From Candidatus Tidjanibacter gallistercoris (GTDB taxonomy: Bacteria; Bacteroidota; Bacteroidia; Bacteroidales; Rikenellaceae): a DNA stretch of 58,565 bases. Positions 35,421 to 44,090 of this stretch are shown here, in pieces (the stretch's first letter is position 1; each line of letters starts with the position of its first letter). The notes beneath the pieces were generated by a model. That model was not told the origin of the DNA. It was given only the letters and a program-made list of their open reading frames with translations, and ran no database searches. Location: the NCBI GenBank assembly GCA_019114205.1, contig DXFY01000020.1:1-58565 (forward strand), read 5' to 3'. The translations under genes were made by a program, and so were the position numbers.

Positions 35421-38255
35421 CTATTTCTTCACTACAGTTCCCCTGTACTCGCTGCCGCCTTGGTGTACGACCACCGTATAAACGCCCGGAGCGAATCCGC
35501 CGACGGCGTCTATCCTTGCCGTACCGTTCGCATCGAGTTCCGCTTCGGTCTCGAATACCCGGCGTGCGGCCGCATCGTAGAAGATGATGTCGGCGCTGCC
35601 GGCACCCGCTCCGCGAAGGCCCACGTTCACGTAGTCGTCCGCAGGATTGGGCCAGAGGCTGAGGCTCTGCGCCGCACCGGGCTGGCTGCCGGGCTCTTCG
35701 TTAACCGAAACGGAAAGTTCGTCGCTGTCCGATTCACCGGCCCGGTCGGTAACCGTTACCGTCACTACCGCATTCCCTTGGGCCAGAGCCGTCACCCGAA
35801 GCGTCGCACCGTCCACCGAGGCCGACACGATGCCCTCATCGGAGCTGACCGCCGCGAATGTCAGTTCGTCGTCCGGCATCTCGGCATCCGTTACATACAG
35901 ATTCAGGTCGTATTCCTTCATGAAGCTGCCGCCTGAAGGGAGCGTCAGGCTTCCCAGTTCTCTCGAAAATACCGGAGCTCCGGCGCTGCCGGCCAGTACC
36001 GTCACATTGATGGTAGCCGACGTGGAAGCACCGCGCGTATCGGTCGCCGTAACGGTCACCACGCTCGTACCCTTCGCAATCGGAATTATCGCCAGCGCCC
36101 TGCCGCCGCGCAGCTCGGTCTTCACTACCTTGTCGTTGCTGTTCTCGGCCGAAAAGGTGATTTCGTCGCCGTATTGTTCATCTGCGTCATCGAAATAATT
36201 GACCAGCGTATAGAGCCGCGCATATTCCTCGCCCGCCTGCCGTATCTCCACGTCGGAAAATTCGCGCAGCAATTCCGGAGCGTGGTTCTCGAATTCGAGC
36301 GTTTCGGACTGCAGTTCGATGTATTCCGATTCGTTACCGTAACGGTCCACGGCATTGAGCCTGAACTTGTATTCGGCCTCGCTCTTGCCGGGGAACATAT
36401 AGACGAACTGTTCGCCCGCATCGTAATTGTTGGTGAGCACCGTCCGGGTCATCTCCCCTGCGGTGCCGTTCACCACCTCGGCGTACTCGAAATTATACGT
36501 AGCCACCGGCATGCCGTTGCCGTCCACGGGCACCGGCCCCGTTATCTTGACGGCGGTAGGAGCCGCTATTGCCTCGAACTGGGGCGTCTGGGGCCCCTCC
36601 GTCGGTCTTTCGGTCAATGCGAGCGTCACGTCGATAAGCCCCTTGCCGATGCCGCCGTGATATTTCGGGTCCATGTAAATGCCCAACGGCCGGCAGCTGC
36701 GTTCGAGCCTGCTGCGGAGTTCGTCGGCCGTAAAGCCCTGACCTTTGAACTTGGCGAGAATGAGCGCGGCGATACCGGAAACATGGGGGGTAGCCATGGA
36801 GGTACCCGCACTGAATGCATACCCGTCGCCGGGATAGGTGCTGTATACGCCCCATTCCTCCGGCCTGTTATAATCTGCAGTGCCCGGTTGATTTCCTCCG
36901 GGAGCCATAATATCGATGCCCTCGCCGTATTCGCTGTACCATGCGACCGTCATGTCGGCATCGATGGCGCCGACACCTACCACACCCTCGTACTTGGCCG
37001 GATAGAACACTTCGTTCGTTCCGGAGTTGCCCGCACCGGCTATCACGAGGCCACCTTGCATGGGCCCGGTCTGCACGTCGTTGATACCGTCTCCGTCCAA
37101 ATCGTCCCAACCGGCATTGGCCCGGAAGTAATCGATACCGTCCTTGGTAGCCTGGTCCATCCCGTCCTGCCTGACGGTCCAGCTGCACGACGCGATAACG
37201 GCCCCGTTGTCGGCAGCATAGGCGAACACATCGTCCAGCGGTATATCATCGCTCGCATCATCCCTGATAATCTGCAGTGTCATCAGCTTGACGCCGTCTT
37301 TATTCCCCGTTCCGCCCGCTACGCCGCAACCTCCTTTACCGTTGCCGTTCACGGCCGCTATCGTACCGGCAACGTGCGTACCGTGCGTACCGGCCACCAA
37401 CAGGCCGTTCGGTTCGTCGTGCGGGCGATAGTTGGGCATAAAGCAACCGCCGTATATATCGTCGATATAACCGTTCCCATCATCGTCCACGTTCTTCTCG
37501 CCGTTCAGTTCGGCTTCGTTAATCCACATGTTGTCCGCCAAGTCGGGATGGTCCCACTGCACGCCGGAGTCGATAACCGCCACGATGATTTCGGGGTCTC
37601 CTTTGGTGCCGAGCACTTCCCACCCCTCGAACAAATTGATGTCGGCACCGGGTACCGACCCTTCCAGCGACCCGTCGTTGTTGTAATGCCATTGCTTGGG
37701 CAGGTCGGGGTCGTCGAAAGGAAGGTCGTCCGCCGTCATCGACTGGCGCACCTTGGTCGTGGCCGGGATATAGACATACTCGGCCGGCACGATGGGGCCG
37801 CCGAGCAGCTTCACCTTGTATATGGGCTGCGCATAAGAGATACCGGGCAGGTCGGCGATGGAAGCCTCCGCACGGGTGACGGGTATGTCCTCGTCGATTT
37901 TGATGTCGTACCACCGATGCAGGCCGAACCTGCGACGGCGTTCGGCGAACCGGCCACCGTCGGCATACACCCGTCGTATTTCGGTAGCACCGAGCTGAGC
38001 CGCTATCTCGTCGAGCCGCGGGTCGCCCGAATCCACTTCGCCGCGGGTAAAGGCGCCCACCTTGAGCGGCGCGGCCGATTCATCCAGTTTAATCCTCACC
38101 CATCCTCTTACGGCGACATCATCGCCGTAATGAACGTAGCCTTGATTATCATCCCCCGAAGCATGGCCGGTGCCATCCTCCGGAAAGGGTTCTTTCACGC
38201 ACGAGGCGCAAAGTGCGGCCATAGAAAGAATGGCCAGATAAGCATTGAATTTCAT
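35421..38255 (-). CDS. S8 (subtilisin-family) lipoprotein protease, copy 3
   Basis: 944 residues and first in transcription order. Lipobox CASC (Cys19), pro-domain with AFTRGE, triad Asp229 (VIDSG), His291 (HGTHVAGT) and Ser486 (GTSMATPHVSG). FN3-like domain (about 580-680), two Ig/cadherin-like repeats containing TVTATDTRG and TVTDRAGE, then a C-terminal domain beginning LSLWPNPADDYVNVGL and ending GTVVKK. As in the others, a lipobox and a type-IX-like tail coexist, an unusual pairing. It could digest host or dietary protein at the cell surface. Confidence 0.9.
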   Translation of the reverse strand: MKFNAYLAILSMAALCASCVKEPFPEDGTGHASGDDNQGYVHYGDDVAVRGWVRIKLDESAAPLKVGAFTRGEVDSGDPRLDEIAAQLGATEIRRVYADGGRFAERRRRFGLHRWYDIKIDEDIPVTRAEASIADLPGISYAQPIYKVKLLGGPIVPAEYVYIPATTKVRQSMTADDLPFDDPDLPKQWHYNNDGSLEGSVPGADINLFEGWEVLGTKGDPEIIVAVIDSGVQWDHPDLADNMWINEAELNGEKNVDDDGNGYIDDIYGGCFMPNYRPHDEPNGLLVAGTHGTHVAGTIAAVNGNGKGGCGVAGGTGNKDGVKLMTLQIIRDDASDDIPLDDVFAYAADNGAVIASCSWTVRQDGMDQATKDGIDYFRANAGWDDLDGDGINDVQTGPMQGGLVIAGAGNSGTNEVFYPAKYEGVVGVGAIDADMTVAWYSEYGEGIDIMAPGGNQPGTADYNRPEEWGVYSTYPGDGYAFSAGTSMATPHVSGIAALILAKFKGQGFTADELRSRLERSCRPLGIYMDPKYHGGIGKGLIDVTLALTERPTEGPQTPQFEAIAAPTAVKITGPVPVDGNGMPVATYNFEYAEVVNGTAGEMTRTVLTNNYDAGEQFVYMFPGKSEAEYKFRLNAVDRYGNESEYIELQSETLEFENHAPELLREFSDVEIRQAGEEYARLYTLVNYFDDADEQYGDEITFSAENSNDKVVKTELRGGRALAIIPIAKGTSVVTVTATDTRGASTSATINVTVLAGSAGAPVFSRELGSLTLPSGGSFMKEYDLNLYVTDAEMPDDELTFAAVSSDEGIVSASVDGATLRVTALAQGNAVVTVTVTDRAGESDSDELSVSVNEEPGSQPGAAQSLSLWPNPADDYVNVGLRGAGAGSADIIFYDAAARRVFETEAELDANGTARIDAVGGFAPGVYTVVVHQGGSEYRGTVVKK

Positions 38256-38627
38256 GTCAGAAAAGGGGTTGTAGTCCGTTTTTCACTTACTGCTCCGCAT
38301 ATGCCGCGGAGACGATGCCACTTGGGCTGTCTGCGAAAATATATAAAATTATCGCTTTTTCCGCACATAACCCCGTTTATTTACAACCCTCCCGACGGGA
38401 ACACCGGAATACGCATCCCACACGAGCGTGCAACATACATACAATCAGCATGCTGAATCGGCCGCACCGCTCCGGACGGACAGCTGCTTTTTCCGGAACC
38501 GAACGAAAAAACGCGGTTCGCTGCGTGCCCCGTCGGGCGACGAGAGACGGACAGGCTGCCCCTACCGCCGGAAGGTCGGAAAATTATCCCTATTTTTACG
38601 GGCGCAAACAACAACTAACGACCGGTC
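38256..38627. other. Divergent gap between protease cluster and S4 gene
   Basis: No gene. An AT-rich stretch (38336-38380) and a weak TATTTTTA near 38588 upstream of the S4 gene are the only promoter-like features. Confidence 0.5.
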
Positions 38628-39023
38628 ATGGAAGAAGACATAAGAATAGACAAATGGTTGTGGGCGGTCAGGATATTCAAGTCGCGCAGCGATGCGGCAG
38701 AAGCGTGCCGCATGAACCGCGTGACGGTGAACGGCAGCTACTGCAAACCCTCCCGCGAGCTGCGCGAAGGCGACACGGTGGAGGTACGGAAACTTCCCGT
38801 CACCTATTCGTACCGCGTGAAGGGGCTCGTATCCAACCGCCAGCCCGCCAAAAACGTACCGCTGTATGCCGAAAACATCACGCCGCAGACGGAACTCGAC
38901 AAACTGAACATTCCCCGCGAGACGATATTCATCGCGCGCGACCGCGGCACGGGACGCCCCACAAAAAAGGAGCGCCGCGAAATAGACGCGCTGATGGGCG
39001 AACTCTACCTGGACGAAGAGTGA
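38628..39023 (+). CDS. S4-domain RNA-binding protein (Hsp15-like)
   Basis: 131 residues. The S4 domain fills the N-terminal half: IRIDKWLWAVRIFKSRSDAAEACRMNRVTVNG with the KPSRELREGDTVEV strand, as in Hsp15. The C-terminal tail is basic and ends acidic (RGTGRPTKKERREIDAL). Hsp15 proteins bind stalled 50S subunits carrying nascent chains and aid recycling; that role is by family. It is monocistronic on the plus strand. Confidence 0.9.
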   Translation: MEEDIRIDKWLWAVRIFKSRSDAAEACRMNRVTVNGSYCKPSRELREGDTVEVRKLPVTYSYRVKGLVSNRQPAKNVPLYAENITPQTELDKLNIPRETIFIARDRGTGRPTKKERREIDALMGELYLDEE

Positions 39024-39217
39024 CCCGAAGCATGCCCGTTCCCCGCTTTCTGCCCGCACCGTTCCGCTGGCCCTTTCAACGCAGTCCCGCATTTTCATAC
39101 CTTATATTATATATCCCGTCCGCTGCATCCGCATGGCACGGATTATGATTCGCATCATCCGGCGTATCCCCGACAAAGAGGGGGCGCCCCGACATTACGG
39201 ACAAAATACGGAGGGAC

Positions 39218-39937
39218 ATGAAAAAGACGGTACACCGGGCGGAGAGCCGCGGCCATTTCGACCATGGGTGGCTGGACACCTACCATACCTTCAGCTTCGC
39301 CCGCTACTACGACCCGCACCGGGTCCATTTCGGTGCACTGCGGGTACTCAACGACGACACGGTGCAGGGCGGCGAGGGTTTCGGCACGCATTCCCACGAG
39401 AACATGGAAATCGTTTCCATCCCGCTGGAAGGCATCCTCGAACACGGCGACAGCATGGGCAACAACGGCCGGCAGCTGCGGCCGGGGGAAATACAGGTGA
39501 TGAGCGCGGGAACGGGCATCCGCCACAGCGAATTCAACGGCAGCACGGCGGCTCCCGTACGCTTCCTGCAAATATGGGTGATTCCCGAAAGACGGGGACT
39601 GACGCCGCGCTACGAGAACATCCGGCTGGAAGAAGCCGTCCGGGGACGGTTGCAGCCGATTGTGGCTCCGTACGGCCACGGGAGCCGTCATGTCGGCTGG
39701 ATACACCAGCGGGCATGGTTTTACTTGGGAACGCTGGATGCCGGACAGAGCGTCGTCCACCGGCTGCACGCACAGGAGCACGGGGTGTACCTGTTCGTCA
39801 TCGAGGGAACAGTGAACGCCGCCGGCGAAACGCTCGGCCGCCGCGACGGTATCGGAATAAGCGATACCGCATCGGTGGAGGTAACGACCGGCACACCGGC
39901 ACGTATCCTGCTGATGGAGGTGCCGATGAACTGGTAA
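39218..39937 (+). CDS. Pirin family protein
   Basis: 239 residues, two cupin folds. The N-terminal cupin has the metal site in GTHSHENMEIVS plus a later Glu, together with HFDHGWLDTYHTFSFA, which marks the YhhW/pirin family. Some members oxidise quercetin-like flavonoids; others have regulatory roles, so the function is open. A GGAGGG sequence just before the ATG is a clear ribosome site. A bidirectional terminator lies downstream. Confidence 0.92.
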   Translation: MKKTVHRAESRGHFDHGWLDTYHTFSFARYYDPHRVHFGALRVLNDDTVQGGEGFGTHSHENMEIVSIPLEGILEHGDSMGNNGRQLRPGEIQVMSAGTGIRHSEFNGSTAAPVRFLQIWVIPERRGLTPRYENIRLEEAVRGRLQPIVAPYGHGSRHVGWIHQRAWFYLGTLDAGQSVVHRLHAQEHGVYLFVIEGTVNAAGETLGRRDGIGISDTASVEVTTGTPARILLMEVPMNW

Positions 39938-39965
39938 GGGCGTCCGCACCGCATGCGGAACACGA

Positions 39966-39996
39966 CAGGGGGACGGCCTTTTCGGTCGTCCCCCTG
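39966..39996. terminator. Bidirectional terminator, pirin / phage-like block
   Basis: 13-bp stem CAGGGGGACGGCC / GGTCGTCCCCCTG (one G-T pair), loop TTTTC, between two convergent genes. Confidence 0.75.
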
Positions 39997-40017
39997 CCTG
40001 TCCCGCAGCCCGATGCC

Positions 40018-40485
40018 TTACAGTACGATGCCTCCGTCCACGGAAACACGGTGCTTCACATTCCCGCGGCAGTCGTATTCGGGATACTCCGCAGGTGCGG
40101 CTTCGAGCAACTCCACGGCTGCGGCGAGCAACGTTTCGGCATCGGCACGTACCCGCCTGCGCAGTCGGGCCAGCGTCGCATCGTCCGCCGGCTCGAACGA
40201 GTCGCCCCCGAATTTCACGATACCGAGCCTTCCGGGACGGACGGCCGCATCGGGCAGCACGAGGTATTTGACGAACAGGGCGAGGACGGGTTTCACGCAA
40301 CTGTCGAGGAAGGTATCGTATTTCCCCGCAGCGAGCGCATCGCAGAAGGCCCCGCCGAGTACGGGCCGCAAATACCGCCGCTGTGCGGCGAGCAGGAGGC
40401 TTTCGGTCACGAGTCCCGCAGCCACCGCATCCGTACTTCCGAAAGCCGCCCGGACAGCCTCTTCGGGCGTCATCAACAATTCCAT
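40018..40485 (-). CDS. Phage connector-like protein (DUF6712-like)
   Basis: 155 residues from MELLMTPEEAVRAAFG at 40485; the upstream extension is Arg/Ser-rich and unlikely. It is mostly helical with LLLAAQRRYLRPVLGGAFCDAL and KPVLALFVKYLVLPD, which resembles a family I know from Bacteroidetes prophages next to portal and capsid genes, thought to be head-tail connector-like. It is cut off from the portal gene by an opposite-strand gene. The assignment is tentative. Confidence 0.5.
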   Translation of the reverse strand: MELLMTPEEAVRAAFGSTDAVAAGLVTESLLLAAQRRYLRPVLGGAFCDALAAGKYDTFLDSCVKPVLALFVKYLVLPDAAVRPGRLGIVKFGGDSFEPADDATLARLRRRVRADAETLLAAAVELLEAAPAEYPEYDCRGNVKHRVSVDGGIVL

Positions 40486-40614
40486 ATCGCTAAACCTTTT
40501 TGAACGCCTGCCGTACCGTTCGCTTGTCTTCCCGCTCGCGGAACGCCGCGCACGGCCCGACACAGGCATCTTCGTATTTTTTACATAACTTTACGCAAGA
40601 CAAACAACGCCGTC

Positions 40615-41010
40615 ATGAAAGACCTCATCCTCCGGGAAATCGAACTGACCGGGAAAGTGCTGGAAGCCATCCTTCTGAAAATCGGACGCATCCTGAAAAA
40701 CGGCGGGGAGAACCACCTGTCCGAAACCGTACGCGACGACATGCGGGAAGGGCTCGGCCTGGATTTCGACTCCGTCGTAGCGGAGCGCGACCCGGCCGGC
40801 ACGCTGACCGACCGGTACGGTTTCGACAACGGCAGCCTCGAAAAGTTCGCCGAAATCCTCTACCTGCTCGCCTCTTCCTCTCCGGACACGGCCGCCCGCC
40901 GGCAGACGGCTGCCGCAGCAATTTCCATCTACGAGTACCTCGAAGCGCACGCTTCATGCTGCTTCTTCGACCGGTACCACATCCGCAAAGAGCTGGAAAA
41001 ATACCTCTGA
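40615..41010 (+). CDS. Conserved hypothetical protein of Bacteroidetes type
   Basis: 131 residues, helical and mostly hydrophilic, no membrane segment. MKDLILREIELTGKVLEAILLKIG and the final RKELEKYL resemble a widespread Bacteroidetes hypothetical family. A TAACTTTA (7 of 8 to the -7 consensus) lies near 40590. It sits on the opposite strand inside the phage-like block and ends 13 nt from the portal stop, so it looks like a host gene wedged between phage genes. The function is unknown. Confidence 0.7.
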   Translation: MKDLILREIELTGKVLEAILLKIGRILKNGGENHLSETVRDDMREGLGLDFDSVVAERDPAGTLTDRYGFDNGSLEKFAEILYLLASSSPDTAARRQTAAAAISIYEYLEAHASCCFFDRYHIRKELEKYL

Positions 41011-41023
41011 CTTTCCCCCTGCA

Positions 41024-42259
41024 TCAGTCGATATTCCGCATGGCGTATTTGGTTATCTGTGCCACGAACAGCTGTTCCTGTTCGTCTTCGGGGTCGTAAT
41101 CGAGCCCGTCGGCCCGCCGGGCTTCCCATACCTTCATATACAGCGGTTTGCTCCGCGTAGGCGGACGGTTCACGACCGAAAGCGAACCGCACTCCTCCCG
41201 CAGCACCTGTCCCATGAGCGCCTTCAGCGGGTCGAGCAGCTCCTCCTGCGCCGAAAGGATGACCGTATTGAGCGCCACCTCGTACTCATGCAGGATGCGT
41301 TCCGAATCAAACCCGGAGCCGTAGTCGAGTCCGCTAAGGGAACGAAACCACGAATGGGCCACCACGATGTCGGAAGTGGCCTGCTCGTGCAGGTCTCGCC
41401 AGTCGCCTTCGTTGGACGAGGCGATGGGAATGTAACGCGAGCTGTCGCCCGCCTCGCAGTCCTTTATCATGAACATCACCTGTCCCGGCTTCCCGGCGAA
41501 CTTGCGTTCGGCACGGCGCACCAGCTCCTCGGCCTGCTCTTCGTTGTCCACGCCGCCGTCGAGCATCATCACGCCCGAAAGTTGGAAAGAGTTGTCGAGC
41601 CGGCTGATGTTCCAGCAGTCAGTCTTGTAGGCAATCGCCGAAACGTTCATGCCGGCGATGTAGGAAGGCACGCCGTAGTGTCCGAACATCGGTTCGTAGT
41701 CGCTGTAATGGATGACGGCATGCAGTTTCCCGTCGGCCCCCGTTTCCGTCAGCGGCCACAGGGGAAGCGACCGCGCCTCATCCGCATCGTAGCGCGACCA
41801 GTCCTGGTGAAGCAGCACGTGGCTGCCGTCGCACGCGAGCCGGCACCGCGACGCATCCTGATGGAACAGCGCGAGAAACGAAGCCTCGGCATCGGTCACC
41901 ACCTCCACGAATGCGTTCCCGAACAGCACCCGGTCCAGCGCGAGTTTGCGCAGCACCTGCCGCAGCGTCTCCCCGTCGCGGTTCACGTGCCGGATGAATG
42001 CCGCGAGTCCCGGCAATCCCTCGTCATGGGTGAACCCCTTGCCGGCGATGTAGTCGGCCTTGTCATTGACAATCCGTCGGTGGATGGTAGCCCGGCGGTA
42101 CATCAGCGAAAGGGCATACGGGTAAAGGTTGTCGTTGCCCCATCTCCAGAACCCGCTGCCGGACGCCGCCCGCGGAGCCGGCCGAAAAATGTCCCGCGCC
42201 GTATTCCGCGGGGTGAACAGCCTCGGCACAAACCCCTTCCGCTCTCTATTCTTCTCCAT
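41024..42259 (-). CDS. Phage portal protein
   Basis: 411 residues. Portal-like features include an N-terminal WGNDNLYPYAL segment, VLFGNAFVEVVTD, HQDASRCRL, YGVPSYIAGM, and the helical core ending in HSWFRSLSGLDYGSGFDSERILHEYEVALNTVILSAQEELLDPLKAL. The long C-terminal helix and clip-like region fit the dodecameric ring through which DNA is packaged. It overlaps the previous gene by 14 nt. It shows no sign of decay. Confidence 0.78.
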   Translation of the reverse strand: MEKNRERKGFVPRLFTPRNTARDIFRPAPRAASGSGFWRWGNDNLYPYALSLMYRRATIHRRIVNDKADYIAGKGFTHDEGLPGLAAFIRHVNRDGETLRQVLRKLALDRVLFGNAFVEVVTDAEASFLALFHQDASRCRLACDGSHVLLHQDWSRYDADEARSLPLWPLTETGADGKLHAVIHYSDYEPMFGHYGVPSYIAGMNVSAIAYKTDCWNISRLDNSFQLSGVMMLDGGVDNEEQAEELVRRAERKFAGKPGQVMFMIKDCEAGDSSRYIPIASSNEGDWRDLHEQATSDIVVAHSWFRSLSGLDYGSGFDSERILHEYEVALNTVILSAQEELLDPLKALMGQVLREECGSLSVVNRPPTRSKPLYMKVWEARRADGLDYDPEDEQEQLFVAQITKYAMRNID

Positions 42260-42830
42260 CTGCTATCCTATTGTAACGGTTTGTAACGGTAACTGAATCA
42301 TCGTGCCCATCCTCCGGCAGCGTTCCCGTAAAGGGTTTCGAAAACGAGACGTCCCTGGAACGCAGCACGAGGAGGGCACCGGAATCCTCGTCGTACAGGG
42401 CTCGCGTATCGACCTCCGCCGAAGCCGTGCGCAGCGGACATTCCTCCCCGAACTCAGGCGACCAGCCCGCGAGGAACGCCCCGCCGGAGGCGGTACGCAC
42501 CAGAGCGACGAGCCCCTGCGCAGCGGCGATAGTAAGCGACGCGAGCGCTGCACAAGCGTGCGCATCGGCCCGTGCGAGGCTGAACGAAAGTTCGTGCACC
42601 ACGCACACCTTCGGGTAATCGCCCGAAACGTACTGACGGTACCGCGCCGTATCCTCGGCAAATTCGTAGCGGACGAAAGCGGCACCGCCGCGGAGCGTCA
42701 CGTCCGTCACCGCATCCGCACCGCGGTCGTAGACGCATGCCGATACGTCTGCCGACGCCGCGAGCCACACATCCGAAAGGCCGCCTTCGCACCGCTCCGC
42801 CGGCCTGGTGAATCCGGAAATCGATGCCAT
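42246..42830 (-). CDS. Phage-like protein of unknown function
   Basis: 194 residues between capsid and portal, 3 nt after the capsid stop and overlapping the portal start. Mixed alpha/beta; contains VCVVHELSFSLARADAHA and a Gly-rich AFLAGWSPEFGEECPL. No family is recognised. Position suggests a head or connector role. Confidence 0.6.
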   Translation of the reverse strand: MASISGFTRPAERCEGGLSDVWLAASADVSACVYDRGADAVTDVTLRGGAAFVRYEFAEDTARYRQYVSGDYPKVCVVHELSFSLARADAHACAALASLTIAAAQGLVALVRTASGGAFLAGWSPEFGEECPLRTASAEVDTRALYDEDSGALLVLRSRDVSFSKPFTGTLPEDGHDDSVTVTNRYNRIADGEE

Positions 42831-42833
42831 GCG

Positions 42834-43805
42834 CTATTTCGCGTAACCCAGCGATACGAGTTCCGGCAGCAGGTAGTCGCAGCCGGCCATGAATATCGCA
42901 CGCTGTCTGTTCTCCATCAGGTCGGGGTTGTACCACATACGGACTTCCGAACCGGGAAAATCGCTCGTGTTGAGCGCGAGGGCGAGGTTGCGCCGGTCGG
43001 TCAGCAGCACGAAGGAGACGCCCAGGTCGTAATACTTGGTCAGATAACCGCCCAGCTTCATGTCGATGACCGGAATCCCCTTGTACATCAGGCTGCCGGG
43101 GCCGTTCTGACGGGCATAATAGGCAGCCTCGTTTTCGGCGGCTTCGAGGCTGTCCTCGTAGGCGCCGAAAACATCCGCCGTCACGAAGAAGGCGAGCTGC
43201 CCTTCCGAGCGGATGCTGCGCAGCTCCTCGGAGGCATTATCCCACACCGACTTCAGACGCGCCTCCACCGTGTCCGCCGTCACCGATTCGTACACCTCGA
43301 CCGGAATATCCTGCTCCTCCACATCGGCGAGGATACGGCAGAGAAATCCGTCGAACGTATTGAGCCCTTCGGCCCGCGCGGTTTTTCCCAGCCACATCGT
43401 GGCCCGCACGCTCTCCATGATGGCATTGCGGAACAAAGCCGTCTCGGCCGCTTCGAGCTCCGTGCCGGTCAGGTCGTCGAGCTGCGTGAGGGCGCTCTGC
43501 GTCAGGCTGTCGTACACGAGCGAGAAATACTCGTCGGCGGAATAGCTCATTTCGGCCTTGACGCGGTGGAGCTCTATCGTCTTGGTATAGCGTTCCGCCG
43601 AGTTGGAGCCGGTCCACCCGGCACTGGCATATTTGCGCAGCACGTCGTCGGGACGGTGCCAGAAATGGAGTCTGGTCGGTGCGGGCATGTTGTACATCAC
43701 CTTGATGCCCAATTCCCTCGCCCCTTCGTCGGCGAAGACGGGCCGGAAAAATATGTTCTCCAGGTCCCTGCCGAGATACGTCTTGGAATTCTCAATCTTG
43801 CTCAT
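42834..43805 (-). CDS. Probable major capsid protein
   Basis: 323 residues from MSKIENSKTYLGRDLENIFF at 43805. HK97-type features: a long acidic helix (LTGTELEAAETALFRN), LAFFVTADVFGAYEDSLEAAENEAAYYARQ, YKGIPVIDM and a C-terminal SFVLLTDRRNLALALN strand resembling the capsid A-domain. It lies directly downstream of the protease gene, the expected neighbour of a capsid gene. There is no long N-terminal delta domain. Confidence 0.72.
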   Translation of the reverse strand: MSKIENSKTYLGRDLENIFFRPVFADEGARELGIKVMYNMPAPTRLHFWHRPDDVLRKYASAGWTGSNSAERYTKTIELHRVKAEMSYSADEYFSLVYDSLTQSALTQLDDLTGTELEAAETALFRNAIMESVRATMWLGKTARAEGLNTFDGFLCRILADVEEQDIPVEVYESVTADTVEARLKSVWDNASEELRSIRSEGQLAFFVTADVFGAYEDSLEAAENEAAYYARQNGPGSLMYKGIPVIDMKLGGYLTKYYDLGVSFVLLTDRRNLALALNTSDFPGSEVRMWYNPDLMENRQRAIFMAGCDYLLPELVSLGYAK

Positions 43806-44090
43806 AGGCTTCTGTTTGTAATTAAAAAAGTTAAAAATATATCGCATGTCCGGACGTACCGGCCGCTACGTGTTTCCTGCCGACCGCACCGTCCCCGGCG
43901 GGTAGTACGGCCCGCCGAAAACGAGCCGCAGCGAAAACCGGCACCCTGCACACAACGTTGCCGAATTAAATTAAAGACTGCATGCCGGCCTTCCCCGACC
44001 GCATGTGCGGTTCCCCGCAGCGCCCCCGCCGCTGCCGACAACCCGAACGATACCGGTTTCCGGCAGCAGGAATACCTTCCGACCGACGCC
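43806..44090. other. Gap between ClpP-like protease and capsid genes
   Basis: 285 bp with no supported gene, where phages often encode a scaffold or decoration protein. A short GGCGGG/CCCGCC hairpin near 43897-43916 and an AT-rich stretch just before the capsid start are visible. Confidence 0.5.

Noticed and set aside
29343-35481. Plus-strand frames of 926 and 1031 codons opposite the S8 proteases
   Set aside because: They are antisense shadows created by high GC and codon bias; their translations match no family, while the minus strand encodes complete proteases with intact triads.
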